Notes under the pieces: model-generated
What the model was told of the DNA's origin: nothing
Databases searched by the model: none
The model's input: only the letters and a program-made list of their open reading frames with translations
Program-made: the position numbers and the translations under genes
Part shown: in pieces, positions 1 to 6,241 of the stretch
Position numbering within the stretch: the first letter of the stretch is position 1
How the letters are laid out: every line of letters starts with the position of its first letter
Source of the DNA: an uncultured Bacilli bacterium
GTDB lineage: Bacteria > Bacillota_I > Bacilli_A > RF39 > UBA660
DNA length: 15,109 nucleotides
NCBI GenBank assembly: GCA_934102055.1
Contig: CAKOSE010000024.1
Location: 1 to 15,109 of the forward strand
Direction of reading: 5' to 3'

Positions 1-93
1 AAAGTTAATAAAATAATCATTATAATTATTGTAGAATGGTAATAATATTTCTTCGAATTCTTTATCTGTAATATCTTTTTTTCCTTTAATCAT
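1..93 (-). CDS. Partial unknown protein downstream of tnpV (N-terminal 31 residues)
   Basis: This is an open frame that runs off the left edge. Its ATG at 93-91 overlaps the TGA of tnpV (92-90) in an ATGA junction, and GGAGATG lies upstream as ribosome binding site, so translation is probably coupled to tnpV. The visible protein begins MIKGKKDITDKEFEEILLPF and continues with a Tyr/Asn-rich stretch. It is acidic and aromatic with no domain I recognise. The arrangement is what one expects of successive small cargo or maintenance genes in a Bacillota mobile element. It is likely a real gene given the coupling, but the function is unknown. Confidence 0.6.
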   Translation of the reverse strand, partial: MIKGKKDITDKEFEEILLPFYNNYNDYFINF

Positions 94-452
94 ATTTCAT
101 CTCCATATACGATTTCTCTTAAAACTATTTCTTCAGCAATGTTTTTATAATTATTCATTTTTTGAATCCATAATAATTGGTTTTCAAGTTTTAGTTTTTC
201 TGTAATAGAAGTATCAGATCTTATTAATTCATTAATTATATGATTTACTTTATTTTCAGCATTTATACTGACTGAAAAAAGGTGTTCATTTAATTTATCT
301 TTCATTAATAATTCTTGATATAATGCCTTTTTGTTATTCTTTAAATATTCTAATCTTAATAATCCATACTTATTTAATTGTTTGTTTTCTTTTTCAGTTA
401 GTGTTAAATTTGGTAATAAATAATCACCACATTTTGTATAAGTTATTTTCAT
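90..452 (-). CDS. tnpV: TnpV, small transposon-encoded protein
   Basis: The 120-residue protein matches the TnpV family, which is carried by Tn4451-like and related integrative elements of Clostridia and Bacilli. The family hallmarks are visible: a start of the form MKITYTKCGDYLLPNL, then a KYGLLRLEYLK segment near residues 28-38, an LYQELLMKDKLNEHL segment near 44-58, and a C-terminal MNNYKNIAEEIVLREIVYG block near residues 99-117. Length is normal for the family. Its molecular role is not established; it is known mainly as an element-borne companion gene. AAAGGA lies 8 bases before the ATG. The gene reads leftwards out of the window, so the body of the element lies to the left and its right-hand end must lie within about the next 700 bases. 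Confidence 0.85.
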   Translation of the reverse strand: MKITYTKCGDYLLPNLTLTEKENKQLNKYGLLRLEYLKNNKKALYQELLMKDKLNEHLFSVSINAENKVNHIINELIRSDTSITEKLKLENQLLWIQKMNNYKNIAEEIVLREIVYGDEI

Positions 453-492
453 AATATTTATCCTTTCATTTATATGAAGAATTAATAATAGT

Positions 493-521
493 ATTATAGG
501 TTTTAGGTACCCATTTAGGTA
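493..521 (-). promoter_or_regulatory. Candidate promoter of tnpV
   Basis: Read leftwards, TATAAT occupies 498-493, 40 bases before the tnpV start. At 17 bp spacing the -35 hexamer would be TACCTA (521-516), a poor match that lies inside the right-hand TTTAGGTAC repeat. A protein bound to those repeats would therefore sit on the -35 region. The -10 is seen directly; its use and control are inferred. Confidence 0.4.
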
Positions 522-522
522 C
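501..522 (+). repeat. Paired direct repeat TTTAGGTAC, left pair
   Basis: TTTTAGGTAC (501-510) and ATTTAGGTAC (513-522) lie in direct order with a 2-bp gap. The same arrangement recurs at 726-746. Closely spaced direct repeats near an element end are typical of arm-type binding sites for a tyrosine recombinase or excisionase; that role is inferred from position only. Confidence 0.55.
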
Positions 523-649
523 TCAATTCGTAATATTTGTTAATTATATTTAAAATTTAATAATTAGATGTAATTTAAAAATGCTTGAAATATAAGGAAA
601 TTAACTAGCAATAATTAATTTTATGTGTAATATATTTTTGCCCCCTGAA

Positions 650-678
650 GAGAGCATTTAACCGTGCTCTCATTTTTT
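650..678 (+). terminator. Orphan intrinsic terminator
   Basis: A perfect 7-bp stem, GAGAGCA (650-656) with TGCTCTC (665-671), is followed by A and six T. It points rightwards, but the sequence before it on the plus strand is dense with stops, so no intact gene feeds it. It may insulate the element end or be left from a lost gene. Confidence 0.65.
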
Positions 679-725
679 GTGCCCATTTTATAAGGGTTTG
701 CGAGGTATCGGTATTGCTAAAATAA

Positions 726-746
726 TTTTAGGTACAATTTAGGTGC
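726..746 (+). repeat. Paired direct repeat TTTAGGTRC, right pair
   Basis: TTTTAGGTAC (726-735) and ATTTAGGTGC (737-746) repeat the left pair with a 1-bp gap and one substitution. The two pairs are 225 bp apart and flank the orphan terminator. Confidence 0.55.
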
Positions 747-770
747 AAAAAAATTTATTTTCAAGAATGT

Positions 771-814
771 TTCATTGAAGAAAAATGCCGAAAGTAGCAA
801 AAATCTTCAATGAA
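771..814. repeat. Long-loop hairpin 1 of a matched pair
   Basis: Perfect 11-bp arms TTCATTGAAGA (771-781) and its reverse complement (804-814) enclose a 22-nt loop, followed by six T. The loop is 17/22 identical to that of hairpin 2 and contains two 9-mers of the type GTRRCAAAA. The matching arms, loop length and loop sequence argue for a protein-bound site or structured nucleic acid rather than a chance inverted repeat. Confidence 0.6.
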
Positions 815-831
815 TTTTTTATTATTTTAGA

Positions 832-877
832 TTTCATTGAGAAAAAGTGGCAAAAGTGACAAAAATTCTCAATGAAA
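832..877. repeat. Long-loop hairpin 2 of a matched pair
   Basis: Perfect 12-bp arms TTTCATTGAGAA (832-843) and reverse complement (866-877) enclose a 22-nt loop that reads as GTGGCAAAA and GTGACAAAA in tandem. The centre is 62 bp from that of hairpin 1. The stem is A/T-rich, and no upstream gene is present that would need a terminator here. Confidence 0.6.
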
Positions 878-918
878 AATACTTGCTCTTTGACAATAAA
901 CTGAAAATTATTAATTTA

Positions 919-1134
919 TTAGTTTTTATTTTTAAGTAACCTATAATCTGCTTTTAATTCACAATCTTGTTTATCAAACTTTCTATAAGTGTTTCCTAAG
1001 TCATCGGTATACGTTTCATTTTCAATAAATACAGTAGCAAGTGAAAATGTCATATTGCCACAGATTAATATTACAACTTCATAACTTATGTCACTCTCAT
1101 TTTTGTTAAGAAGTATAATGGTTTTACTGATTTG
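919..1134 (-). pseudogene. Possible gene fragment, C-terminal part of an unknown protein
   Basis: A 71-codon open frame on the minus strand runs from just after a TAG (1137-1135) to a TAA (921-919). Its product has natural-looking composition, for example YEVVILICGNM followed by ENETYTDDLGNTYRKFDKQD. The only ATG is internal and has no ribosome binding site, so an intact gene is unlikely. It may be the 3' end of a small gene whose start was lost. It overlaps the plus-strand fragment at 1069-1260, so at most one of the two reflects true coding along the shared 66 bases. The protein family is not recognised. Confidence 0.3.
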
Positions 1135-1260
1135 CTACTTGAAGATACAATAAATGCTAAACTAACTTTATTGAAAGCAATTAAAGCAATAAAAATAATA
1201 TTGCTTTTTATTATGAGTATTAGTATTATAATTATGAGAACTATTTATATGATTAACTAA
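1069..1260 (+). pseudogene. Possible 3' remnant of a disrupted chromosomal gene
   Basis: A 63-codon open frame with no ATG, GTG or TTG near its start follows a TAA at 1066-1068 and ends in TAA at 1258-1260. The C-terminal half reads as a soluble helix and a final membrane helix (AIKAIKIILLFIMSISIIIM). That is what the tail of a membrane protein gene would look like if an element had inserted in it. It points the same way as the chromosomal genes that follow. The call rests on composition alone. Confidence 0.25.
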
Positions 1261-1295
1261 TTATTAACTAATTATTAATGAATTATTAAAGAAGT
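1252..1295 (+). repeat. Tandem 11-bp repeat before the peptidase E-like gene
   Basis: Two exact units ATTAACTAATT (1252-1262, 1263-1273) are followed by ATTAATGAATT (1274-1284) and a degenerate ATTAAAGAAGT (1285-1295). The 11-bp period is close to one helical turn. The array begins inside the end of the upstream open frame and stops 16 bases before the next start codon. Confidence 0.6.
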
Positions 1296-1311
1296 TTGAA
1301 GGAGAAATAAT

Positions 1312-1968
1312 ATGATAAATTATTTGTTAAGTGGGATAGATTCTGATAAAGGTTTTACAAAAAAGCAAGAAGAATATTTAAAAAATGATATAAATTCAAA
1401 TCAAAAAATTGTATTTATAGCTTCAACTTTTAACAGTCATGACAAGAATATTTTATATTATACTAAGGGATTGAATTGGTTTAAAAAAATCAATATAGAT
1501 TTTTTAGAAGTAAATTTGATAGATTGCTCTGTTGCCAAAAAAGAGGCACAAGAACTTTTAAGGGGTGCAAATGTTGTATTTTTGATGGGTGGAGATACAG
1601 CTTCTCAAATGAATTCGATAAGGGAGTATAATCTTGATGAATTAATAAGGGATAAAAAAATAGTAATTGGAGTAAGTGCGGGTTCTTTGAATCAGAGTAA
1701 GATGGTAGTGTTTAAAGATGAGTATCAAAAAGGAAAAATAGTAGAATATCAAGGACTTGGTTTAACTGATATAAATATTTATCCACATTTTGATTTAGCT
1801 GATAAAGAATATACTAAAGAGGTTATTGAAATAAGTTACTATGTTCCTCTTGTTGCTTTACCAAATGATTCATTTATAAAAATTAAAAATAATGAAATCT
1901 GGTATGTTGGAGAACATTATTTTATAGATAGTGGAAAAATATATACTGAGAGTAATATAAGAAAATAA
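1312..1968 (+). CDS. Peptidase E-like protein (S51 family, class I glutamine amidotransferase-like fold)
   Basis: The 218-residue product fits peptidase family S51, which includes peptidase E, a cytoplasmic serine hydrolase that cleaves N-terminal Asp dipeptides, and the related cyanophycinases. MGGDT at 92-96 and the nucleophile elbow GVSAGS at 120-125 put the catalytic Ser at 122. PHFD at 158-161 puts His at 159. The Ser-His spacing equals that of E. coli PepE (Ser120, His157), and Asp136 or Glu137 would fill the acidic position. Length is normal. GAAGGAG lies before the ATG, which fixes the start. It appears to be a single-gene unit; a TATAAT at 1227-1232 is a weak promoter candidate. Substrate specificity cannot be told from the sequence, so no gene symbol is given. 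Confidence 0.85.
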   Translation: MINYLLSGIDSDKGFTKKQEEYLKNDINSNQKIVFIASTFNSHDKNILYYTKGLNWFKKINIDFLEVNLIDCSVAKKEAQELLRGANVVFLMGGDTASQMNSIREYNLDELIRDKKIVIGVSAGSLNQSKMVVFKDEYQKGKIVEYQGLGLTDINIYPHFDLADKEYTKEVIEISYYVPLVALPNDSFIKIKNNEIWYVGEHYFIDSGKIYTESNIRK

Positions 1969-2049
1969 AGTTAATAATTCGTATTGAAATAAAAAAATAT
2001 ATAATAGGTAAACTGTATTAATACAAAAGATCAAAATATATCTTTCTTC

Positions 2050-2078
2050 TTGATTTTAAAAAAAAATAATAGTACACT
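2050..2078 (+). promoter_or_regulatory. Promoter of the ABC transporter-TetR operon
   Basis: TTGATT (2050-2055) and TACACT (2073-2078) are separated by 17 bp, giving a sigma-A type promoter with two mismatches in each hexamer. The predicted start near 2085 falls inside the palindrome at 2079-2102, leaving a leader of about 30 nt. Confidence 0.6.
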
Positions 2079-2102
2079 TAATATGAAATTTATTTCATAT
2101 TA
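2079..2102. promoter_or_regulatory. Likely TetR operator overlapping the transcription start
   Basis: Perfect 11-bp arms, TAATATGAAAT (2079-2089) and its reverse complement (2092-2102), flank a 2-bp centre. The palindrome begins directly after the -10 hexamer and ends at the AGGAGG ribosome binding site. Its position would block polymerase, and the third gene of the same operon encodes a TetR repressor, so autoregulation is the simplest reading. The pairing of this regulator with this site is inferred. Confidence 0.7.
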
Positions 2103-2115
2103 GGAGGGAAGAAAG

Positions 2116-2826
2116 ATGAAAGATTTTATAACATTTAAAAATGTAACAAAGAGTTATACGGTTGCAGATAAAACGTTTGATGCACTTAAAAATATAAGTT
2201 TTACTTTACCTAAAGGGGAATTTGTTGTAATATTAGGACCTTCTGGTGCTGGAAAATCAACACTTTTGAATTTGATTGGTGGAATGGATAAACCTACTAA
2301 AGGGGATATAATAATTGATAATGAAAATATTTCAAAATATAATGAGGCCAAATTGACTGATTATAGAGCTGATAATGTGGGTTTTATTTTTCAGTTTTAT
2401 AATATATTGCCAACTTTAACAGTTTTAGAGAATGTTGAGATAGTTAAAGACATAACAAAAAATACTAAAAATGCTAAAGAGGTTTTAAAAGAGATTGGTT
2501 TAAGTAAACATCAAAATAAATTTCTTAATCAACTATCTGGTGGTGAGCAACAAAGGGTTTCTATAGCAAGAGCTATTACTAAAAATCCGAAATTGTTATT
2601 ATGTGATGAACCTACTGGAGCTTTGGATTCTAAGACTGGTGTAGAGGTTTTAAAACTTTTGAAAAATTGTTGTAATCAAAAAAATGGTAATAATACTGTT
2701 ATAGTTGTTACCCATAATTCTTTGATTGCTGAAATAGCAGATATTGTAATAAGAATAAAAAATGGACAAATAGAAAATATAACTAAAAATAAGAATCCTA
2801 AAAATATAGATGAGGTGGTTTGGTAA
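2116..2826 (+). CDS. ABC transporter ATP-binding protein (MacB/FtsX-permease type)
   Basis: This 236-residue ATPase would drive the permease encoded directly after it, at the cytoplasmic face of the membrane. All ABC motifs are intact: Walker A GPSGAGKST at 41-49, Q-loop Gln93, signature LSGGEQQR at 140-147, Walker B LLLCDEP at 160-166 and the switch His at 200. The LSGGEQQR signature and the partner's FtsX domains place it with the MacB/LolD group, which exports or extracts substrates rather than importing them. AGGAGGG precedes the ATG. The TAA overlaps the permease ATG, so the two are translationally coupled. The TetR gene at the end of the operon points to induction by a toxic compound, perhaps a peptide or drug, but the substrate is unknown. 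Confidence 0.93.
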   Translation: MKDFITFKNVTKSYTVADKTFDALKNISFTLPKGEFVVILGPSGAGKSTLLNLIGGMDKPTKGDIIIDNENISKYNEAKLTDYRADNVGFIFQFYNILPTLTVLENVEIVKDITKNTKNAKEVLKEIGLSKHQNKFLNQLSGGEQQRVSIARAITKNPKLLLCDEPTGALDSKTGVEVLKLLKNCCNQKNGNNTVIVVTHNSLIAEIADIVIRIKNGQIENITKNKNPKNIDEVVW

Positions 2827-5183
2827 TGTTATATAAAAAACTTTTTAGAGATATGAAGAATAACTTATCACAGTTTATTACGATATTTCTTATGATTTTT
2901 TTAGGAATATTCGTTTTTGCTGGAATACATTCTTATATGGATGGAATGAAGGTAAATGGAGATAAATACTATAAGGATTACAATCTTCCTGATCTTTGGT
3001 TAGCGGGTGAAAATTTTACAGATGATGATCTAACTAATATTAAAAAAATAGATAATGTAAATGATGCTGAAAGAGTTTTAACAATAACTACTAGTTTAGA
3101 AAAATATAAAGGTGTAACTGTTGAAACTAATTTTATTGAAACTAATAATATTTCTAAAATGAAAGTAATAGAGGGAGAAAAATATTCAAATAAACCTGGT
3201 GTATGGTTAGATAGTTATTTAGCTAAAAACTTAGATTTGAAGGCGGGGGATATTATAACTTTATCTTATGAAAATTATAAGATAACTGAAACTATACAAG
3301 GTTTAGTGAATACTCCTGATCATATATATCAAGTAAAGGATGAAACAGAGTTATATCCTGATCATACTAAATATGGTTATGCTTATCTTTCTATAAATGA
3401 GTTTCCTGATGGTTATGTTTATCAAAGTATTGAAAAAAATACTGGTATGACAAAAAATCAAATAAGACAAATACCAAATTTTAATATAAAAGATTATTAT
3501 GTATTTAATCATGTATTAGTTGATACAAGTAATAATTCAGAAGAAGTGAAGGAAGAAATAGAGGATAATATAAGGAATGCTATATCTGTAACTACAAGAA
3601 GTGATAATTCTTCATATCAAATATATAAATCAGAAATAGAAGATGGAGATACGTATGCGGGAATATTTACTTTCTTATTTCTATTTATAGCACTTTTATC
3701 TGTTGTAACTACTATGAATCGTTTTATAAAGAAGGAAAGAGTTCAGATAGGGCTTTTAAAAGCTCTAGGATTTAATGATAAAAGAATAACTAGACATTAT
3801 ATAAGCTATGGTTTTTATATAAGTTTGATGGCAGCTATAACAGGTTTAATTGTAGGTCCACTAGTTTTAGGTAATTTCTTTTTAAATATGTTAAAAAAGT
3901 ATTATGAAATGCCTGAAGTTGGTATATATATAACAAAACAAAATTTTATTTTAGCAATAATTGTTATAGGTCTTGTCACTTTAGTAACATATTTATCTTG
4001 TAAAAAAATACTTAAAGAGCCTGCTAGTAATGCTTTGAGAAATCAAGATCCTAATATTAAGAATAAAAAGTTTAATTTAACTACTAAAAGGATTTTTAAA
4101 AAGACTTCGATTAGTACTAAGTGGAATATAAGAGATATTGCTAGGAATAAGGGAAGGGCTTTGATGGCTATAGTAGGAATAGCGGGGGCTACTATGTTAT
4201 TAGTGTGTGCTTTTGGTATGTTAGATAGTATGAATTCTTATTTAGATTGGGAATTTAATAAATTATCAAATTATGATTATAAATTGGTTTTAAAGAGTGA
4301 TTATTCAAATGAGGATTTAAAGAATATAGAAAATAAATATGGAAAAGAAACTAGTAGAACAAATGTTGTTGAGATAAATACAGGTAATGAAACCAAAATT
4401 ACGTCTTTGACTATAAATGATACTAAAGAAAGTTTAAGGTATACTGATCATAATAAAAACTATATGAAACTAAAGAGTGATGGTATATATATAACTGAAA
4501 AATTAGCAGAAACTTTAAGTTTAAAAAAGGGTGATGATATAACAATAAAAATGTATGAAAATCAAAAGAAGTATAAGGTGAAAATAATAGGATTAACAAG
4601 AGATCCTCAAAATCAACAATTGAATGCTAATAAAGAGTTTTATGAAAGTTTAGATTTAACTTATAGACCAGATACTGTATATACAAATAAAGATTTAAAA
4701 AATGTAAAGACTATAAAAGGAGTAGAAAAAATTCAAAGTATAAATACTATAAGGGATGGAATGAATAGTCTTTTAGAGACTACTAAAACAATGATATCGC
4801 TTTTAATAGCAGTGTCTGCTGGTCTTACTATAGTGATAATTTACAATTTAGGGGTTTTATCATTTACAGAACAAGAGTATCAGTTTGCTACTTTGAGAGT
4901 TTTGGGTTTTAAAAATGAACAAATAAAAAGGATTTTTGAAAAGCAAAATATTTGGTTAACATTAGTGGCTATTTTGATTGGAATGCCACTTGGATATGTT
5001 TTAACGGATAGTATTTTTACATTTTCTCTTGGTGAAAATAGTGATTTTAATGCTGATATAAGATTAATATCTTATCTGTTAGCGTTTATTGGAATATTAT
5101 TAGTATCAATAATAGTAAATAAATTAATTTCAAAAAAAATTAATAAAATAGATATGGTATCAAGTTTGAAGTCGAATGAATAG
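2826..5183 (+). CDS. ABC transporter permease with two FtsX domains
   Basis: The 785-residue integral membrane protein partners the preceding ATPase. Hydrophobicity gives eight membrane helices in two blocks of one plus three: residues about 17-36, an extracellular domain, then three helices near 280-395; a second lone helix near 446-464, another extracellular domain, then three helices near 657-770. Each three-helix block begins an FtsX domain, and each has the cytoplasmic loop typical of the family (LLKALGFNDKRI near 310-321 and TLRVLGFKNEQI in the second half). I start it at ATG 2826, in a TAATG overlap with GAGGTGG upstream; an in-frame TTG six bases earlier is less likely. Proteins of this layout act in antimicrobial or lipid export. 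No periplasmic-adaptor gene is present, as expected in a Gram-positive. Confidence 0.9.
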   Translation: MLYKKLFRDMKNNLSQFITIFLMIFLGIFVFAGIHSYMDGMKVNGDKYYKDYNLPDLWLAGENFTDDDLTNIKKIDNVNDAERVLTITTSLEKYKGVTVETNFIETNNISKMKVIEGEKYSNKPGVWLDSYLAKNLDLKAGDIITLSYENYKITETIQGLVNTPDHIYQVKDETELYPDHTKYGYAYLSINEFPDGYVYQSIEKNTGMTKNQIRQIPNFNIKDYYVFNHVLVDTSNNSEEVKEEIEDNIRNAISVTTRSDNSSYQIYKSEIEDGDTYAGIFTFLFLFIALLSVVTTMNRFIKKERVQIGLLKALGFNDKRITRHYISYGFYISLMAAITGLIVGPLVLGNFFLNMLKKYYEMPEVGIYITKQNFILAIIVIGLVTLVTYLSCKKILKEPASNALRNQDPNIKNKKFNLTTKRIFKKTSISTKWNIRDIARNKGRALMAIVGIAGATMLLVCAFGMLDSMNSYLDWEFNKLSNYDYKLVLKSDYSNEDLKNIENKYGKETSRTNVVEINTGNETKITSLTINDTKESLRYTDHNKNYMKLKSDGIYITEKLAETLSLKKGDDITIKMYENQKKYKVKIIGLTRDPQNQQLNANKEFYESLDLTYRPDTVYTNKDLKNVKTIKGVEKIQSINTIRDGMNSLLETTKTMISLLIAVSAGLTIVIIYNLGVLSFTEQEYQFATLRVLGFKNEQIKRIFEKQNIWLTLVAILIGMPLGYVLTDSIFTFSLGENSDFNADIRLISYLLAFIGILLVSIIVNKLISKKINKIDMVSSLKSNE

Positions 5184-5195
5184 GAAAGTGATAAA

Positions 5196-5801
5196 GTGAG
5201 AGAGGTAAGGGCTCCAATAAAAAAAACATCTATAGAGAAAAGGAATAAAATAATTTACAAGGGATTTAAACTTATGTGTAAAAAAGGGTATCATAATGTG
5301 ACGTGTGTTGATATAGCAAAGTATTCTAATGTTTCAACGGGTATAATATATCAATATTTTAAAGATAAAAGAGATATTTTTCTCGAAGGTGTTAAGAATT
5401 ATTCAAGTGAGATAATGTTTCCAATGACCAATACTTTGACTGAAACAAAGATAACAAAAGATAATTTTAAAGAAATAATAACAGTTATGATTGATAGTTA
5501 TATTAAAACTCATGTATTAAGTAAAAAAGCTCATAAGGAGTTGAGTGCAATGGGTTATTTGGATAAAGAAATAGCAAATATATTTAGAACAAATGAAATG
5601 ATGATGACTGAAAGTGTTTTTAAGGTATTAAAAGATAATCATATAGAAGTAACGAATTCAAAAGAAAGGATTCATATCCTAATGGGGTTAATAGATAATT
5701 ATTGTCATGAGTTAGTATATCATAAGCATAAAAATATAGATTATAAAGCCATGAAAGAAGAAGTAATAAATATGACTGAGGTGCTTTTGATAAAAAAGTG
5801 A
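5196..5801 (+). CDS. TetR/AcrR family transcriptional regulator
   Basis: The 201-residue protein has the TetR pattern: an N-terminal helix-turn-helix near residues 34-58 (VTCVDIAKYSNVSTGIIYQY, then FKDKRDIF) and a divergent helical ligand-binding C-terminal half. The length is typical. It begins with GTG 13 bases after the permease stop, with AGGA upstream; another GTG at 5188 meets a stop after three codons. As the last gene of the operon it should repress its own promoter through the palindrome at 2079-2102. The ligand is unknown. Its stop overlaps the beginning of an intergenic repeat, and no intrinsic terminator follows directly. Confidence 0.9.
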   Translation: MREVRAPIKKTSIEKRNKIIYKGFKLMCKKGYHNVTCVDIAKYSNVSTGIIYQYFKDKRDIFLEGVKNYSSEIMFPMTNTLTETKITKDNFKEIITVMIDSYIKTHVLSKKAHKELSAMGYLDKEIANIFRTNEMMMTESVFKVLKDNHIEVTNSKERIHILMGLIDNYCHELVYHKHKNIDYKAMKEEVINMTEVLLIKK

Positions 5802-5965
5802 AAAAAGTATTAAATGTAACATTTTATATATGAAGTATGATATAAAATTAAAAATTCCTTATGGTCAAATATAGAATTTCAATGTATGAAGTCTTATCAA
5901 ATTTTAAAGTTCGTCATTTTACAAGGTGTTTTCTATATGTTATAGTTATCTAGAAACACGGATGT
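5792..5965 (+). repeat. Intergenic repeat, copy 1
   Basis: This shares a layout with 11548-11715. The first 28 bases (5792-5819) match 11548-11575 at 26 of 28 positions. A diverged middle of about 93 bases shows scattered similarity. Then 34 bases (5913-5946) are identical to 11668-11701 and are followed by a shared GAAACAC. The distance between the conserved blocks is 121 bases here and 120 in copy 2. Both copies start at the stop codon of the upstream gene. Confidence 0.75.
5918..5946 (+). promoter_or_regulatory. Strong extended -10 promoter in repeat copy 1
   Basis: TTTACA (5918-5923), a 17-bp spacer and TATAGT (5941-5946) preceded by TG give a near-consensus sigma-A promoter with an extended -10. 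CTATA and TATAG form an inverted repeat over the -10, and GTGTTTTC in the spacer mirrors GAAACAC just after the start, so a regulator may bind here. Its exact conservation in copy 2, in contrast to the diverged upstream part, argues for use. Confidence 0.7.
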
Positions 5966-6062
5966 TTTTCTATAATATTTTTTTCTTGCTGTGTTTCGAA
6001 GATATATATTTTTTATTCGGGAGTAAGTCTTATTTATTCTTTCCTGTAAGACTTACTTTTTT
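5953..6062 (+). ncRNA. Candidate small RNA 1
   Basis: The predicted transcript starts about 7 bases after the promoter -10 and ends at a strong terminator, giving roughly 110 nt. Its 5' end GAAACAC (5953-5959) can pair with GTGTTTC (5991-5997). The paralogous transcript from copy 2 has the same 5' stem sequence with a much shorter loop. No ORF with a ribosome binding site lies between promoter and terminator. It does not match 6S, SRP or tmRNA features that I can recognise. The existence of the RNA is inferred from promoter, structure and terminator. Confidence 0.5.
6022..6062 (+). terminator. Intrinsic terminator of candidate small RNA 1
   Basis: A perfect 11-bp stem, AGTAAGTCTTA (6022-6032) with TAAGACTTACT (6047-6057), runs into six T ending at 6062. 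The T tract follows only on the plus strand, so it acts rightwards. Confidence 0.85.
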
Positions 6063-6107
6063 GTCTTATAGAAAAGTGCTTGGTTAGTTATTAAAGGGTA
6101 AGGTAAG

Positions 6108-6134
6108 GAATTAGACATAATAAATGTTTAATTC
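6108..6134. repeat. Left-end subterminal hairpin of the IS
   Basis: GAATTAGACAT (6108-6118) pairs with ATGTTTAATTC (6124-6134) over 11 bp with one G-T wobble and a 5-nt loop. In this superfamily such a hairpin near the left end is the TnpA recognition structure. Confidence 0.6.
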
Positions 6135-6185
6135 TTTAATTTTAAAGGAAATTATACTTTCTTGATTAAAATAATTCATTAGCCA

Positions 6186-6215
6186 TTGACGAACATGTGT
6201 TTGTTTTGGTATAAT
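6186..6215 (+). promoter_or_regulatory. Promoter of the tnpB remnant
   Basis: TTGACG (6186-6191) and TATAAT (6210-6215) are 18 bp apart, with TG at the extended -10 position. The predicted start lies about 20 bases before the ATG at 6242. The promoter looks intact although the gene is not. Confidence 0.65.
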
Positions 6216-6241
6216 TGATTTATCAAAAGGGGGATATGTTT

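Larger units (their letters stand above)
453..1311. other. Boundary zone without an intact gene
   Basis: No complete gene is visible between tnpV and the peptidase E-like gene. From left to right the zone holds a tnpV promoter, a TTTAGGTAC repeat pair (501-522), an orphan rightward terminator (650-678), a second repeat pair (726-746), two matching long-loop hairpins (771-814 and 832-877), a minus-strand open frame without a start (919-1134), a plus-strand open frame without a start (1069-1260) and an 11-bp tandem repeat (1252-1295). This mix of repeats, hairpins and start-less fragments fits the junction between an integrated element and the chromosome. The exact attachment site cannot be fixed because the other end of the element is outside the window. 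Confidence 0.5.

Noticed and set aside
771..877. CRISPR array
   Set aside because: Only two units, each an inverted repeat around a conserved loop; in CRISPR the spacers would be unrelated and no cas genes are present.
1981..2049. Second promoter, TTGAAA with TATAAT, upstream of the ABC operon
   Set aside because: The hexamers (1984-1989 and 2000-2005) are only 10 bp apart, too close for sigma-A.
2154..2351. Minus-strand open frame inside the ABC ATPase gene
   Set aside because: It lies antisense to fully conserved ABC motifs and has no start site; it is a shadow of the real gene.
5962..6087. A 41-residue hydrophobic ORF (start MFFYNIFFLLCF) after the repeat-copy-1 promoter, reminiscent of a type I toxin
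   Set aside because: No ribosome binding site precedes its ATG, it reads through the terminator stem at 6022-6062, and copy 2 has no counterpart.
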